Positions 7,784 to 16,985 of a stretch of 64,000 nt of DNA are shown one piece after another. Location of the stretch: contig NC_007796.1 in assembly GCF_000013445.1 (NCBI RefSeq), forward strand, positions 1,028,936 through 1,092,935, read 5' to 3'. The stretch is from Methanospirillum hungatei JF-1. Its GTDB lineage: Archaea; Halobacteriota; Methanomicrobia; Methanomicrobiales; Methanospirillaceae. The number at the start of each line of letters is the position of its first letter. Position 1 is the first letter of the stretch. Both the position numbers and the translations under genes were made by a program. The notes beneath the pieces were generated by a model. It searched no databases. It saw nothing but the letters and a program-made list of their open reading frames with translations, and was not told the DNA's origin.

Positions 7784-8779
7784 ATGAAAATATCATTAAT
7801 GCATGGAGCAGGTGGAGAGGTTATGGGTGAAGTTGTTGACCTCTTCTCTAAAATTACCAATACTAATGCCGGAGGGATAGGTCTTGAAGCGCTTGACGAT
7901 GGAGCAGTCATTCCCATTGGAGATAGGCAGGTAGTCTTCACCACCGATTCGCATGTAGTAAGGCCCCTCTTTTTCCCAGGTGGCGATATCGGGCGGATTT
8001 CAGTCTGCGGGACGATAAATGATATCGCAATGATGGGTGGGAGACCTCTCGCACTTTCCTGTGGACTCATAATCGAAGAGGGATTTGATTTTGATACATT
8101 GTCCAAAATTGTAGACTCCATGGATAGAGCCCTTTCAGAGGAAAATGTATCACTCGTTACCGGTGACACCAAGGTAATGGAAAAGGGGGCATTGGATCAG
8201 ATTGCAATAAATACTGCTGGAATAGGTGTTGCGGAGACTATCGTCAGAGACAATGGACTCATACCTGGTGATGCCATCATTGTATCAGGAACACTCGGGG
8301 ATCATGGATTTGCTGTTCTTGCAAGCAGAGAAGAGTTTGATTTTGCAGATCAGATAATTTCAGATGTTGCTCCTCTATCAGGAATGGTCCATGCTGCCAT
8401 GAACGCGGGAACCATTCATGCCATGAAAGATCCGACTCGGGGCGGATTTGCAAGTGCCATCAATGAAATGGCGAAAAAATCAAAGGTCATGATCCGCATA
8501 TCCGAAGAGGAAGTTCCGATCCGATCATCAGTACGAGCTGCATCACAGTTACTTGGAATCGATCCGCTTGAAGTGGCAAATGAAGGAAAAGTAGTCATGG
8601 GAGTTCCGGCAGATGATGCAGAAACTATTCTGAAAGTATTGAAGGGACACAGATATGGAAAAGATGCAGCAATTATCGGAACTGTTCAGGAAGGAACCGG
8701 AGTAATTATGGAAACGGCAGCCGGGGGCGAGCGGTTTATAGAGACACCCATGGGTGATCCGGTTCCGCGTGTCTGCTAA
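7784..8779 (+). CDS. hypE: Hydrogenase maturation protein HypE
   Basis: 331 residues. PurM/SelD fold: HGAGGEVMGEV at the N-terminus, GIGLEALDDGAVIPIG, TDSHVVRPLFFPGGDIGR, CGTINDIAMMGGRPLALS, and DPTRGGFASAINEMA. The protein ends in PRVC, the C-terminal Cys that HypF carbamoylates and HypE dehydrates to thiocyanate, giving the CN ligand of the NiFe active-site iron. Start and stop are clean and the gene is fused tightly to hypA. A methanogen needs this for F420-reducing and F420-non-reducing hydrogenases. Confidence 0.96.
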   Translation: MKISLMHGAGGEVMGEVVDLFSKITNTNAGGIGLEALDDGAVIPIGDRQVVFTTDSHVVRPLFFPGGDIGRISVCGTINDIAMMGGRPLALSCGLIIEEGFDFDTLSKIVDSMDRALSEENVSLVTGDTKVMEKGALDQIAINTAGIGVAETIVRDNGLIPGDAIIVSGTLGDHGFAVLASREEFDFADQIISDVAPLSGMVHAAMNAGTIHAMKDPTRGGFASAINEMAKKSKVMIRISEEEVPIRSSVRAASQLLGIDPLEVANEGKVVMGVPADDAETILKVLKGHRYGKDAAIIGTVQEGTGVIMETAAGGERFIETPMGDPVPRVC

Positions 8780-8783
8780 AAAT

Positions 8784-9986
8784 TTATTTTCTTTTTATAA
8801 AAACACCCATTCCGATAACCAGACTGATAAGAACCAGAACAACCGGTACTGGTGTCTCCTCTCCTTTCTGTTCATTGCTTCCATATCGGGGGGGCATTCC
8901 AAAAGCCTTTGCAGAGACATCAGATAGTGATATTGTCTCTGCTGTATCTGCGGTAATGGTCACTTTTTCTGCTGCTTTAAAACTGTACGGATAGACTTTC
9001 AAATAAATTTCTGATACTGAATCTGAAATTGTAACCATTTCAGGTGATGTCCCCATCTCTTCATTCACTTTAACACTGGCACCATCCTGGGATGTTTTAT
9101 ATTCAAAAACCATATCAGTATTTCCCGATACCTGGATTGTAATCGGTGTTTTATTGGTTGAAATAATAAAAAGTCCCGGATTGTCCCGTGAGACCTCTGC
9201 TTGTGCAGAAATACCTGAAATCTTTTCAACTTTGACAGGGGACGGAGTTGCTGTTGGTTTCACCGTCTCTTTTATATCTGTTTCTATAGCTGATGCAACA
9301 GGTATTTCATGGGTTTCTATTGGACCAGTGAGATGATATTGATCTTTCTCTTCTGAAACTATTGAGTATTTACCGATAAAACCATCATAATCTGTGAATG
9401 ATACTTCATATGTCCCAGGTTCTGAAATCGGGAGTTCATATTTTACCCTGCCTCCCGTAACCGGAATAGATTCAGGACCAAAGATCGTCTTATGATCCTT
9501 CGCCACTTCCATCTGAATAGCATTTTCCTTGTATCCTGATATTTTTGCTTCGATGTTAAGTATTTTTTCAAACTCCTGCCAGGTAGGTGACGTAAAGGTT
9601 ATCAGATCTGACCGATCGATTAATTTTACAACTCTGATTGAACGTGAACCGGCGGAGAAATCCCTCTGTGACTGAGATAGACCTTCTACCTTATAATTTC
9701 CTTTCTCAAGACCATCAGTTTTAAATGTCACGTTAAATGTAGTTTCGCCTTTCTCGGTAATCTGAATTGATTGCCTCTCAATCTCTATGGGAACATTTAA
9801 TGAATGGGAAAAAATAATGTCAATTTTATCAGGAGGGGGAGTATTCGTTGATCCGGTTACAAGAATGGGTTCTCCTACCTTAACCTGGGCAGGTGCATCA
9901 ATGGACAGATAATATGCACTGACTGGCCCACATATCAGGATGAGGAGGACCAGTGTAATTGCTGTATGAACATAACGAAGATTCAT
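8784..9986 (-). CDS. Membrane-anchored surface protein with beta-rich ectodomain
   Basis: 400 residues from ATG 9986, which has a GAGGG ribosome binding site and begins a clear signal peptide (hydrophobic TLVLLILICGPVSAYYLS). The mature part is beta-rich and starts SIDAPAQVKVGEPILVTGST, the style of the repeated DUF3821-like domains of Methanomicrobiales; that family call is from memory of pattern and is tentative. A Thr/Pro linker (VKPTATPSPVKVEK) follows. The last ~20 residues form one membrane helix followed by KRK, so the protein is probably held in the membrane facing out. It converges with hypE (4 bp apart) and is divergent from the archaeosine gene. Confidence 0.8.
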   Translation of the reverse strand: MNLRYVHTAITLVLLILICGPVSAYYLSIDAPAQVKVGEPILVTGSTNTPPPDKIDIIFSHSLNVPIEIERQSIQITEKGETTFNVTFKTDGLEKGNYKVEGLSQSQRDFSAGSRSIRVVKLIDRSDLITFTSPTWQEFEKILNIEAKISGYKENAIQMEVAKDHKTIFGPESIPVTGGRVKYELPISEPGTYEVSFTDYDGFIGKYSIVSEEKDQYHLTGPIETHEIPVASAIETDIKETVKPTATPSPVKVEKISGISAQAEVSRDNPGLFIISTNKTPITIQVSGNTDMVFEYKTSQDGASVKVNEEMGTSPEMVTISDSVSEIYLKVYPYSFKAAEKVTITADTAETISLSDVSAKAFGMPPRYGSNEQKGEETPVPVVLVLISLVIGMGVFIKRK

Positions 9987-10180
9987 ATGTTGCCCTCTTG
10001 TCGGCTTGGTCAATATGATGGAACTCTCGAACCTAATATATTGTTGGTCGGGTAATGAATACCCATCTGTTTCCTCACCGGTGATTATGATTTGAGGAAT
10101 AGTATGATAATTATTCCTTATTAGAAATGAAAAACCCTGGTGAGGCAGCAACGTTCAGACTTCATAGACTTAGGATAATT

Positions 10181-11170
10181 ATGAAACCTATCAAAAACCC
10201 TGAAGAACCATTGGCAATCTGGTCAGGTCAGGACTATATTGCAGGAGAAATTCATCCCAGCGTGACTGCAATCATTCGTTCCGGAGGATGTTCGTGGAAT
10301 AGGTGTAAAATATGTCAATACCGTCATGAACGATTCTCTGGCATCAAAGGAGATGAACTTACCCGGCTGATGTATGCACAGATACAACGCCTGAAAGAGC
10401 AGATTGAAAAGATAAATCCGCATGTTGTGAAGGTGTATACCTCAGGAAGTTTCTTTGATCCTCTGGAGGTCCCGAAAGAGATTCAGGATCATCTCATCGA
10501 ACTGGTCAAAGGGAAAACGCTGATTGTTGAGTCGCGATGTGAATACATTGACGCCGAACAGATCTCCCGGTATGTTTCTCATATAAAGGAAGGAGGAGAA
10601 GCGGGAAATATTTATGTCGCCATAGGTCTTGAAACAACTTCGGATAAAATCAGGGAGAAATGTATTGACAAAGGCCTGCAGTATTCAGACTACCTCAAAA
10701 CTTCAGAAGTAATTCATAAAGCCGGTGGAAAAGTGAAGACCTATCTCCTTCATAAACCACCGTACCTGACAGAACGAGAAGCATATGATGACATGATTAC
10801 ATCAATCCAGAATATTATGCCATCCACTGACCTCATCTCCATGAATCCCTGTACAGTGCAAAGAAACACACACCTTGAAACATTGTGGAAGCGACAGGCC
10901 TACCGCCCACCTTATCTCTGGAGTGTTGCATCAATCCTTGCCAAATCACCAGCACACGTGACCTGTGATCCCATCGGTGGAGGACAGGCGAGAGGACCGC
11001 ATAACTGTGGATCATGCGATGGGATGATACTGGACGCAATAAAGGATTATAATCTGAACGCAGATCAGGAGCTTATGCTATCAGTTATGGAGATGGATTG
11101 CACCTGCAAAAACGAATGGGAATATGTAATGAGTCAGGAACGCTCCTGGTCCATGCCTCTTACCAGATAA
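10181..11170 (+). CDS. Archaeosine biosynthesis radical SAM protein RaSEA
   Basis: 329 residues from ATG 10181; an in-frame start at 10127 exists but would overlap the divergent upstream region. The cluster-binding motif is GGCSWNRCKICQYRH with three cysteines spaced C-x4-C-x2-C. VKVYTSGSFFDPLEVP and VESRCEYI, then YVAIGLETTSDKIREKC, are the COG1244 hallmarks. RaSEA works with ArcS to convert preQ0-lysine on tRNA position 15 into archaeosine. The C-terminus adds further cysteines (HNCGSCDG and MDCTC), possibly a second metal site. ArcS is not visible in the window. Confidence 0.88.
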   Translation: MKPIKNPEEPLAIWSGQDYIAGEIHPSVTAIIRSGGCSWNRCKICQYRHERFSGIKGDELTRLMYAQIQRLKEQIEKINPHVVKVYTSGSFFDPLEVPKEIQDHLIELVKGKTLIVESRCEYIDAEQISRYVSHIKEGGEAGNIYVAIGLETTSDKIREKCIDKGLQYSDYLKTSEVIHKAGGKVKTYLLHKPPYLTEREAYDDMITSIQNIMPSTDLISMNPCTVQRNTHLETLWKRQAYRPPYLWSVASILAKSPAHVTCDPIGGGQARGPHNCGSCDGMILDAIKDYNLNADQELMLSVMEMDCTCKNEWEYVMSQERSWSMPLTR

Positions 11171-11171
11171 C

Positions 11172-12401
11172 TTATTTTTTCTGTATCTGATGGAGTTGAT
11201 CAAGGAGCATGGGGAAAAAAGCTCCTGCATCACTTACAACGCCGATCGCCTGAGAGGTACCCCGATCCATCAATTTGGTAAGTGTTGACGGATTTATATC
11301 AACACAAACGGTCATAACATATGATGGGAGACAGTTCCCGACTGCTATCGAATGCAGCATCGTTGCAATCATGAGGACCATCCCGATTTCAGGGACATAT
11401 CGTCTCATCTCATCCTGGGCAACCATCGCGTCGGTGATGACATCAGGAAGGGGTCCGTCATCCCGAATAGAGCCGGCAAGGACATAGGGAACATTCCTTT
11501 TTATGCATTCGTACATGATTCCTGATCCCAAAATCCCTGTTTCTACCGCTTTTCTGATCGAACCAGCTCGCATGATTTCACTAATAGCATAGAGATGATT
11601 TTTGTGCCCGGCAGAAACCAGTTCACCTGACCGGATATTCATACCAAGCGAAGTACCGAATAAATTATACTCAATATCATGAGTGGCAAGGGCATTTCCC
11701 GCAAAGAGAATGTCAATATACCCTTCTCTGAACATGGATGCACAGGCTTCGTCAGCGCCGGTATGAATAATTGCAGGCCCTCCTACCAGAGCTACCTTTA
11801 ACCCTTTTTTATGGGTGTCGATAATTTCCCGGGCAATTTTCCGGATAGTTGTCTCTGTCGGACGTTCTGAAGAGATAACTCCGCCCATGAATTCAAACTC
11901 CTCATGAGAACGGGAACGCTCCGGGGGTTTTATCTTCACACCATGCTCACCGATGACAACGAGATCCCCTTTCTGAAGTTTCGACATTGGTGTGGCTTTG
12001 GCTGATTTTTTATCAGGTGAGACAACTATCAGACAATCCATCTCAATATTTTCAACATGAATCCACTCATTGCCGATACGAATCTGCGTCGGGTAATTTG
12101 TTGTTGAATAAAAGCCCTTGGGAACGATCCGGTTCCCTTCAGCTGGAACCAAAGTGACATCTTCTGTGTCTACCAGCCGTGCCCCATGCCGGTGAAGGGT
12201 GCTGATGATAGCGTCCAGATTTCCGTTATCTGTTCCGGTAATAAGCACTCTGGCATAGCTGGTATCTGTTTTTCTTTTTCCGACAGAAAATTCCAGGATC
12301 TCAAAGTCCCCGCCCATATCAAGGATGGAGTCAAGAACATGTTCCATGATCCCAGAATCAATTATATGCCCGTCGAGTTCGATCTCCCGGGAATCAGTCA
12401 T
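11172..12401 (-). CDS. TIGR00300 family protein, probable archaeal ornithine cyclodeaminase
   Basis: 409 residues. The N-terminal ~110 residues (REIELDGHIIDSGIMEHVLD, with an FEILEFSVGKRKTD strand) match the LOR/SDH-conserved domain. The C-terminal part has KVALVGGPAIIHTGADEACA, DILFAGNALATHDIE and GSIRDDGPLPDVITDA, typical of TIGR00300. Methanogen members have been described as NAD-dependent ornithine cyclodeaminases making proline, and related domains occur in cyanobacterial AgrE. I use that assignment with moderate confidence. The gene is 23 bp downstream of cobY on the same strand and is likely co-transcribed, although the pathways look unrelated. Confidence 0.75.
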   Translation of the reverse strand: MTDSREIELDGHIIDSGIMEHVLDSILDMGGDFEILEFSVGKRKTDTSYARVLITGTDNGNLDAIISTLHRHGARLVDTEDVTLVPAEGNRIVPKGFYSTTNYPTQIRIGNEWIHVENIEMDCLIVVSPDKKSAKATPMSKLQKGDLVVIGEHGVKIKPPERSRSHEEFEFMGGVISSERPTETTIRKIAREIIDTHKKGLKVALVGGPAIIHTGADEACASMFREGYIDILFAGNALATHDIEYNLFGTSLGMNIRSGELVSAGHKNHLYAISEIMRAGSIRKAVETGILGSGIMYECIKRNVPYVLAGSIRDDGPLPDVITDAMVAQDEMRRYVPEIGMVLMIATMLHSIAVGNCLPSYVMTVCVDINPSTLTKLMDRGTSQAIGVVSDAGAFFPMLLDQLHQIQKK

Positions 12402-12424
12402 ACCTGAGACGTTAGATCGTAGCC

Positions 12425-13018
12425 CTATAAGAGAGTTGGTTGAACGTCAGAAGATTTCATACGCTTAAGCATTATCTCTGCTGTCTTCAAATCCTCCGGC
12501 GTATTGATGTTCAGTGTCAGGAGAGGATCTGGAATAATTATCTGGATTTCATCCTGTTCTCTATCGATCATGCTCCCAGTAAGGATGTTCATACCAACAG
12601 GTATACCCGGAAACGTATCAGAACTGGTCTTCTTTGGATCAGGAGCCCATACTGAGCAAGCCGGACGGCCAGATTCATGAAATTGTTCAATAATCTTACG
12701 TATATGATCGGCAGTAATACCCGGAAGGTCTGCACATATGGTCAGAAAGGGCCCGGAGATAGATAATTCACCAACTGCCTGGCATATGTCCTGCACATAT
12801 CCTTTCCCGTCTGTACATATCCACGGAATGTCATGCATTCTGCAATAATTTGTAGTATATGGAGTCAAGGGGGAGACAATAACCACTGGTTCCAGCTCTG
12901 CCATTTCTACCGCATTCAGAACGAATGACAACAGAGGTTTATCATGAATTCTGGTCAGGGCTTTTTCACCCATTCCAAGCCGGGATGCTCTGCCACCTGC
13001 CATTATGAGTGCAAACAT
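12425..13018 (-). CDS. cobY: Adenosylcobinamide-phosphate guanylyltransferase
   Basis: 197 residues. Nucleotidyltransferase signature at the N-terminus: LIMAGGRASRLGMGEKAL, with a later CADLPGI metal-binding segment. CobY is the archaeal non-orthologous replacement of the guanylyltransferase half of CobU and attaches GMP to adenosylcobinamide phosphate. It overlaps the end of cobD by 16 bp, and that neighbour is the main reason to prefer CobY over MobA or another NTP transferase. A separate MobA-like gene lies at 46576-47160. Confidence 0.85.
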   Translation of the reverse strand: MFALIMAGGRASRLGMGEKALTRIHDKPLLSFVLNAVEMAELEPVVIVSPLTPYTTNYCRMHDIPWICTDGKGYVQDICQAVGELSISGPFLTICADLPGITADHIRKIIEQFHESGRPACSVWAPDPKKTSSDTFPGIPVGMNILTGSMIDREQDEIQIIIPDPLLTLNINTPEDLKTAEIMLKRMKSSDVQPTLL

Positions 13019-14007
13019 GCAGAAATCTTCTCCAGTACCTCAATAAAGCGGTCATTTTCTTCTTTCGTCCGGATAGCAATCCGAATACTTGTCGAGAGAC
13101 CAAAAGAGCTGCAGTCGCGGACCAGTATATCGTTTTTAAAAAAGAGATCGGTGATATACCCAGATGGCCGGTCAGTCTCTATGAGAAGATAATTGGCACT
13201 TGCTTTTGAACAGGACCATCCAACTGTGGTGATGGTCTCCATCAGCCGGGTTTTCTCTTCTTCTATCATCTTTCGTGAGTATTCCAGATCGTGATATTTA
13301 GAAAATGCAGAGAGAACTACTTTTTCAGCAAAGGCATTGACCGTCCAGGGGGGGCGCATAACCTCCATGGATGCAATAAGATCCGGATCACCGATTCCAT
13401 ATCCGAATCTGATTCCGGGGATTGCAAAACTTTTCGTTAATGATCGGAGAACAAATAAACGAGGATCTCTGATATCTGATACAGACTGGGATGGATCTGA
13501 TAGGTCGATGAATGCTTCATCGATGCATAGTATCTGATCAGATCTTATCCAAGAAAACCGGGATATTATCTCCTGCTTTGGCAGGAGAACTCCAGTGGGA
13601 TTGTCCGGGTTGCAGATGAATGAAAGAGTGGATTCTTTTTCAGTTTTTGCTTTTTGTGCCCCGGTGAGTCGTGCAGACAATTCATATTCAGCAAACGTAT
13701 GATCAGGAACAAAATAGGTCCGATTCTGATCTAGAACGGTGTGGCATAATGTTCTGATTACCTCAACCGAACCATTTCCTACGGTGATGTGTTCAGGTTT
13801 ACATCCATGATGACGGGCAATTACCTCTTTTAATACCAAGTACTCATCATCAGGGTACCGGGTCAATGCGTCTTCAGGTATGGAAAGATCTAATTTTGGA
13901 GGGTATGGATTAATATTGGCGCTGAAATCAAGAATTTCTCTTTCATTTCCTGCAATATATTTTGCTCTGCCCCCATGAACAGCACGAAGTTCAGATTTGT
14001 ATCTCAT
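13003..14007 (-). CDS. cobD: Threonine-phosphate decarboxylase (PLP aminotransferase fold)
   Basis: 334 residues. Fold-type I PLP enzyme: HGGRAKYIAGNEREILDFSANINP at the N-terminus (an FSANINP-type motif is typical of CobD/CobC), GNGSVEVI cofactor loop, NPDNPTGVL, CIDEAFIDL, and RSLTKSFAIPGIRFGY with the Schiff-base Lys. The product, (R)-1-amino-2-propanol phosphate, is the cobalamin linker arm. HisC is the main alternative, but overlap with cobY points to CobD. AGGAAAGAG precedes the ATG. The gene diverges from the RHH-ftsZ operon. Confidence 0.88.
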   Translation of the reverse strand: MRYKSELRAVHGGRAKYIAGNEREILDFSANINPYPPKLDLSIPEDALTRYPDDEYLVLKEVIARHHGCKPEHITVGNGSVEVIRTLCHTVLDQNRTYFVPDHTFAEYELSARLTGAQKAKTEKESTLSFICNPDNPTGVLLPKQEIISRFSWIRSDQILCIDEAFIDLSDPSQSVSDIRDPRLFVLRSLTKSFAIPGIRFGYGIGDPDLIASMEVMRPPWTVNAFAEKVVLSAFSKYHDLEYSRKMIEEEKTRLMETITTVGWSCSKASANYLLIETDRPSGYITDLFFKNDILVRDCSSFGLSTSIRIAIRTKEENDRFIEVLEKISACLHS

Positions 14008-14082
14008 CTGACAGCTCTTTCCTATTCATGTACACCTGATTGTTTACAGCTATCTATTTTCACTCAGGAATAAATCGAAACC

Positions 14083-14184
14083 TTTATATATTTATGGATT
14101 GTATTCTGTGTATCTCGTTGTGTCTGACTTTTGTCACCTTTATGTCAGACGTGTGACAGACATATGACCGACAGATGTCAGATC
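14083..14184 (+). promoter_or_regulatory. TATA box and repeated operator-like half-sites upstream of RHH-ftsZ
   Basis: TTTATATATTTAT at 14083-14095 looks like an archaeal TATA element for the rightward operon. Downstream are related short motifs: GTCTGAC (14122-14128), its reverse complement GTCAGAC (14144-14150), TGACAGACA (14154-14162), GACAGA (14170-14175) and TGTCAGATC (14176-14184). Repeated half-sites placed between promoter and start are what a ribbon-helix-helix repressor usually binds, and the first gene encodes one. Autoregulation is therefore a reasonable inference. Confidence 0.5.
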
Positions 14185-14197
14185 ATGAGGCTAGTGT

Positions 14198-14368
14198 ATG
14201 AAGCGAATCACCATCCGGTTGCCTGAACAGCAGATAACGCTGCTGGAGAAGATGGTTGAGGCGGGTGAATTTCCCACCGTCTCCGAGGCTATCAGGGATG
14301 CTGTACGTATGCTCATCGAAAAGCGGGCGACCAGAGTGCTCGCTGACAGTGATCAACTGTCATTTTAG
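14198..14368 (+). CDS. Small ribbon-helix-helix (CopG/MetJ-type) regulator
   Basis: 56 residues, [20 protein letters not shown] at the N-terminus, then [21 protein letters not shown] and a short tail ending QLSF. The N-terminal strand (RITIRLPE) and the two helices with the SEAIRDAVR segment are the RHH fold, which binds DNA as a dimer through the strand pair. It starts 9 nt after a GAGG and stops 19 nt before the ftsZ start, so the two form an operon. Its job is probably to control this promoter. Similar RHH genes next to ftsZ occur in other Euryarchaeota (recollection, not checked here). Confidence 0.85.
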   Translation: MKRITIRLPEQQITLLEKMVEAGEFPTVSEAIRDAVRMLIEKRATRVLADSDQLSF

Positions 14369-14387
14369 ACGTGAGGGGGATAAAAGT

Positions 14388-15557
14388 ATGCAGAGTATCA
14401 TCAATGCCGCAGTCATCAACGCGGAACGAGAAAAAGAACTCAAGAATATATCGCAGAACTATGATGATGATATAGATGGACAACCACGAATCGTCATCAT
14501 TGGATGCGGTGGTGCCGGAAATAATACCATAAATCGTCTTCATCATATGGGGGTCTCCGGCGCAGAGACGATTGCCATTAACACTGACAAACAACATCTG
14601 GATATGATCCAGGCCGACAAGCGTATCCTCATCGGAAAGAGCCTGACAAAAGGACTTGGAGCAGGAGGTTATCCTGAGATCGGCAGAAAAGCTGCAGAAA
14701 TGGCTCGTCCAACATTAGAAAGTCTTCTTGAGTCTGTTGATCTCTGTTTTATCACTGCAGGTATGGGAGGGGGTACTGGAACAGGATCTGCTCCGGCAGT
14801 CGCGCAGATAGCAAAGGAACAGGGAGCCATTGTTGTCGGTATGGTTTCCTATCCGTTTGATGTCGAGAAGGCCAGATTGATTCGGGCTGAAGACGGACTT
14901 GAGGCCATGTCAAAGGCATGTGATTCGGTCATTCTCCTTGACAATAACCGGCTGAAGAGTTTTGTTCCAAACCTTCCGCTTGCACAGTCTTTCTCAGTCA
15001 TGGACCAGTTGATCGGTGAGACAGTAAAAGGAATTACCGAAACGATTACTGAACCATCACTTATTAACATCGATTATGCTGATGTCAGAGCAATCATGAG
15101 TAAGGGTGGCGTCGCAACCATGCTTGTCGGAGAGTCAAAACAACAGAATAAAGCAGAATCTGTTGTTCGAGAATGTCTCTCCAACCCGATGCTTGATATC
15201 GATTACCGCGGCGCAACCGGGGCATTGATCCACATCACCGGCGGGAGTGATCTGACGCTTATAGAGTCCGAAGAGATCGCTTCCTCTCTGACCTATGAAC
15301 TTGATCCTCATGCCGATGTTATCTGGGGAGCCCGTATCCGCTCAGATATGGAAGGAAAAGTACGTGTTCTTGCCATCATGACCGGCGTGAAAAATGGCGA
15401 CACTATCGCCAAACCAAAACAGCCCTACAAGGAAAAACTCGACAGAATAGAAGAACAGATCCGTTATCCGAAATCCCCTGACCTTGCGCGAATAAAACCC
15501 CGCTCAGTCACCGCAGCAATGGATTACGCAAGCGGACCTGACATCATGTGGATGTAA
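14388..15557 (+). CDS. ftsZ: Cell division tubulin homologue FtsZ
   Basis: 389 residues from ATG 14388, preceded by GAGGGGG. GTP-binding elements are visible: [26 protein letters not shown], the tubulin signature [13 protein letters not shown] and [12 protein letters not shown] catalytic T7-loop equivalent is [20 protein letters not shown]. The N-terminal ~35 residues are charged and non-conserved; the C-terminal tail is short and ends DIMWM. FtsZ forms the division ring. Most Euryarchaeota have two copies, FtsZ1 and FtsZ2; I cannot decide which this is without alignment. T-rich sequence follows the stop. Confidence 0.96.
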   Translation: MQSIINAAVINAEREKELKNISQNYDDDIDGQPRIVIIGCGGAGNNTINRLHHMGVSGAETIAINTDKQHLDMIQADKRILIGKSLTKGLGAGGYPEIGRKAAEMARPTLESLLESVDLCFITAGMGGGTGTGSAPAVAQIAKEQGAIVVGMVSYPFDVEKARLIRAEDGLEAMSKACDSVILLDNNRLKSFVPNLPLAQSFSVMDQLIGETVKGITETITEPSLINIDYADVRAIMSKGGVATMLVGESKQQNKAESVVRECLSNPMLDIDYRGATGALIHITGGSDLTLIESEEIASSLTYELDPHADVIWGARIRSDMEGKVRVLAIMTGVKNGDTIAKPKQPYKEKLDRIEEQIRYPKSPDLARIKPRSVTAAMDYASGPDIMWM

Positions 15558-15600
15558 AACACACTTTAAAACAACTGCCATAGACCTCAATATTGAAATT

Positions 15601-15622
15601 TCTCTTTTTATTTTCTTTTTTT
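15601..15622 (+). terminator. T-rich terminator after ftsZ
   Basis: Three runs of T (tctctttttattttcttttt) begin 43 nt after the ftsZ stop. Archaeal RNA polymerase terminates at oligo-T in the coding strand, so this is a likely end of the RHH-ftsZ transcript. Confidence 0.5.
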
Positions 15623-15720
15623 AAAAAACAATTAAATTTATGGTTTTTCAGGTCCAGAACCTATTTGTACATAAGAAGATGTCTATTCCATCTATCAGAA
15701 TAGGAAATATCAGGAGACAT

Positions 15721-16064
15721 TAATTATAAAAATGATGTTGTCTTCTTAATAGTAGAAGGTCACACAGGATCCCTTCGCGATTTTATGAACGATGGGTCTC
15801 TTGTTTCGGAGCCTTTTGGTATTGGGAGTCGAACATACGTGGATCGTGTAGCGAACAAGAACTGTAGTCGAACAGATGAATGTTATACCACTCATTTCGG
15901 GTGGCAGGCATTCCTGACGGGAATCCTGAAGCGTTATCTATCTCTGATTCTGCCCGTTTTCACACGTCCTTTTGTACATACTACGTATTGCTCTTACGTA
16001 TGTCCCATCTCTCGCACCGGTAGGGGATACCAGACGTGCCTTTTAATGCGAGGATTGGTTAACG
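15721..16064 (+). ncRNA. Structured non-coding stretch, candidate RNA or long 5' leader
   Basis: The 507 bp between ftsZ and the COG1340 gene hold no convincing protein. AATTATAAAAATG at about 15722-15733 resembles a TATA element. Downstream, several stems can be drawn: GAAGG/CCTTC (15755-15776); CAGG-ATTCC/GGAAT-CCTG, 9 bp with one bulged base and a 5-nt loop (15905-15928); TACGTA/TACGTA with a 7-nt loop (15976-16003); and CTCGCA/TGCGAG (16011-16052) enclosing GGTA/TACC. The last stem ends 12 nt before the start codon at 16065. I do not find RNase P or SRP RNA consensus motifs here. It may be an independent RNA or a leader controlling the next gene. Confidence 0.4.
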
Positions 16065-16925
16065 ATGTTGAATGAACTGATTGATAAAAGAAAAGTTACT
16101 ATCTCGGGATCTGAAGATCACAAGACAAAAAGAAATGAGTACAATGCTCAGGCCAGCCAGTATGCCAGAGAGCGGAATACTCTGAACAATCAGACCCGTG
16201 AATGTGTTGAAGAAGCACAAAAGCACAAGGAACTCCGGGATCAGTTCAATAAGGAAGTTCAGGAACTTAAGGATAAGAGAAACGAGCTCAATGAACAGGC
16301 AAATGTCCTCTTTGGAGAGATCGATGCTTTCAAAAAGGAACATGGCGGTATAAAAAGCCGGAGTATCAAAGAACTTCACAAGCAGATTGAACACCTTGAG
16401 TTCAGACAACAAACCGAAGTGTTCACGACTGAAAAAGAACGTGAACTCATTGAAAAGATCAAAGCCCTGAAGGAACAGCTTCGTGAGCAGGAAGCTGAAA
16501 TCGAACAGAATAAAGAGATCAGGGAAAAGATAACGCTTGCAAAGGAGCTCCGTCGTCAGGCATCTGAGATCCATGACCATGTTACTCAGCTGGCAGAAGA
16601 TGCCCAGAAACACCATGACCTCATGGTAGAGTGTTACCGGAAGGCAGATTTATCCCGTGAAAAGGCTGATGAAGCACATAAGAAATTTGTCGAGGCACAG
16701 GAAGCTGCCGACAATGAACACAAACTCTTCATCGCCTGCCAGAAGGAACTCCGCGATTATGACAAGGTTATTGGCGGACTTCGAAAGAAGAACAAAAAGG
16801 TCAAGACCACAAAAGAGCAGAAAGAAGTCAGAAAGGAAGCAGAACAAATCTTTTCACAGTTTAAGGCAGGAGAAAAGCTCACCACAGAAGACCTGCTTCT
16901 TCTTCAGCGTTCAAGACTTTTATAA
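16065..16925 (+). CDS. Archaeal coiled-coil protein, COG1340 family
   Basis: 286 residues, almost entirely charged heptad-type sequence (for example KELRDQFNKEVQELKDKRNE and EKIKALKEQLREQEAEIEQN). There is no signal peptide or membrane segment, so it is a cytosolic long coiled coil. A non-coil break, GGIKSRSIKELHKQIEHLE, lies near residue 95-115. The C-terminus (KKNKKVKTTKEQKEVRKEAE, then FKAGEKLTTEDLLLLQRSRL) is the conserved tail of COG1340, a family found in most Euryarchaeota without a known function. A T-rich stretch follows the stop. A DUF373 gene lies downstream with its own promoter. Confidence 0.88.
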   Translation: MLNELIDKRKVTISGSEDHKTKRNEYNAQASQYARERNTLNNQTRECVEEAQKHKELRDQFNKEVQELKDKRNELNEQANVLFGEIDAFKKEHGGIKSRSIKELHKQIEHLEFRQQTEVFTTEKERELIEKIKALKEQLREQEAEIEQNKEIREKITLAKELRRQASEIHDHVTQLAEDAQKHHDLMVECYRKADLSREKADEAHKKFVEAQEAADNEHKLFIACQKELRDYDKVIGGLRKKNKKVKTTKEQKEVRKEAEQIFSQFKAGEKLTTEDLLLLQRSRLL

Positions 16926-16929
16926 TCCC

Positions 16930-16943
16930 TTTTTTTCGTTTTT
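16930..16943 (+). terminator. T-rich terminator after the coiled-coil gene
   Basis: T7-C-G-T5 sequence begins 5 nt after the stop codon and precedes an independent TATA box for the next gene. It is a plausible archaeal oligo-T terminator. Confidence 0.5.
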
Positions 16944-16952
16944 GCAAAGAAG

Positions 16953-16985
16953 TCATTTATAGAGATGCAACCAATATCTTGGTAA
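16953..16985 (+). promoter_or_regulatory. TATA box suggesting a leaderless DUF373 transcript
   Basis: CATTTATAGAG lies at about 16954-16964, centred roughly 26 nt before the ATG at 16985. That is the usual TATA-to-start-site distance in archaea, and there is no Shine-Dalgarno sequence between them. Transcription would therefore begin at or next to the start codon. Confidence 0.5.

Noticed and set aside
15785-16075. 96-codon open frame before the coiled-coil gene
   Set aside because: Composition is unlike neighbouring proteins, it overlaps the next start, and the region is full of hairpins. I treat it as non-coding.
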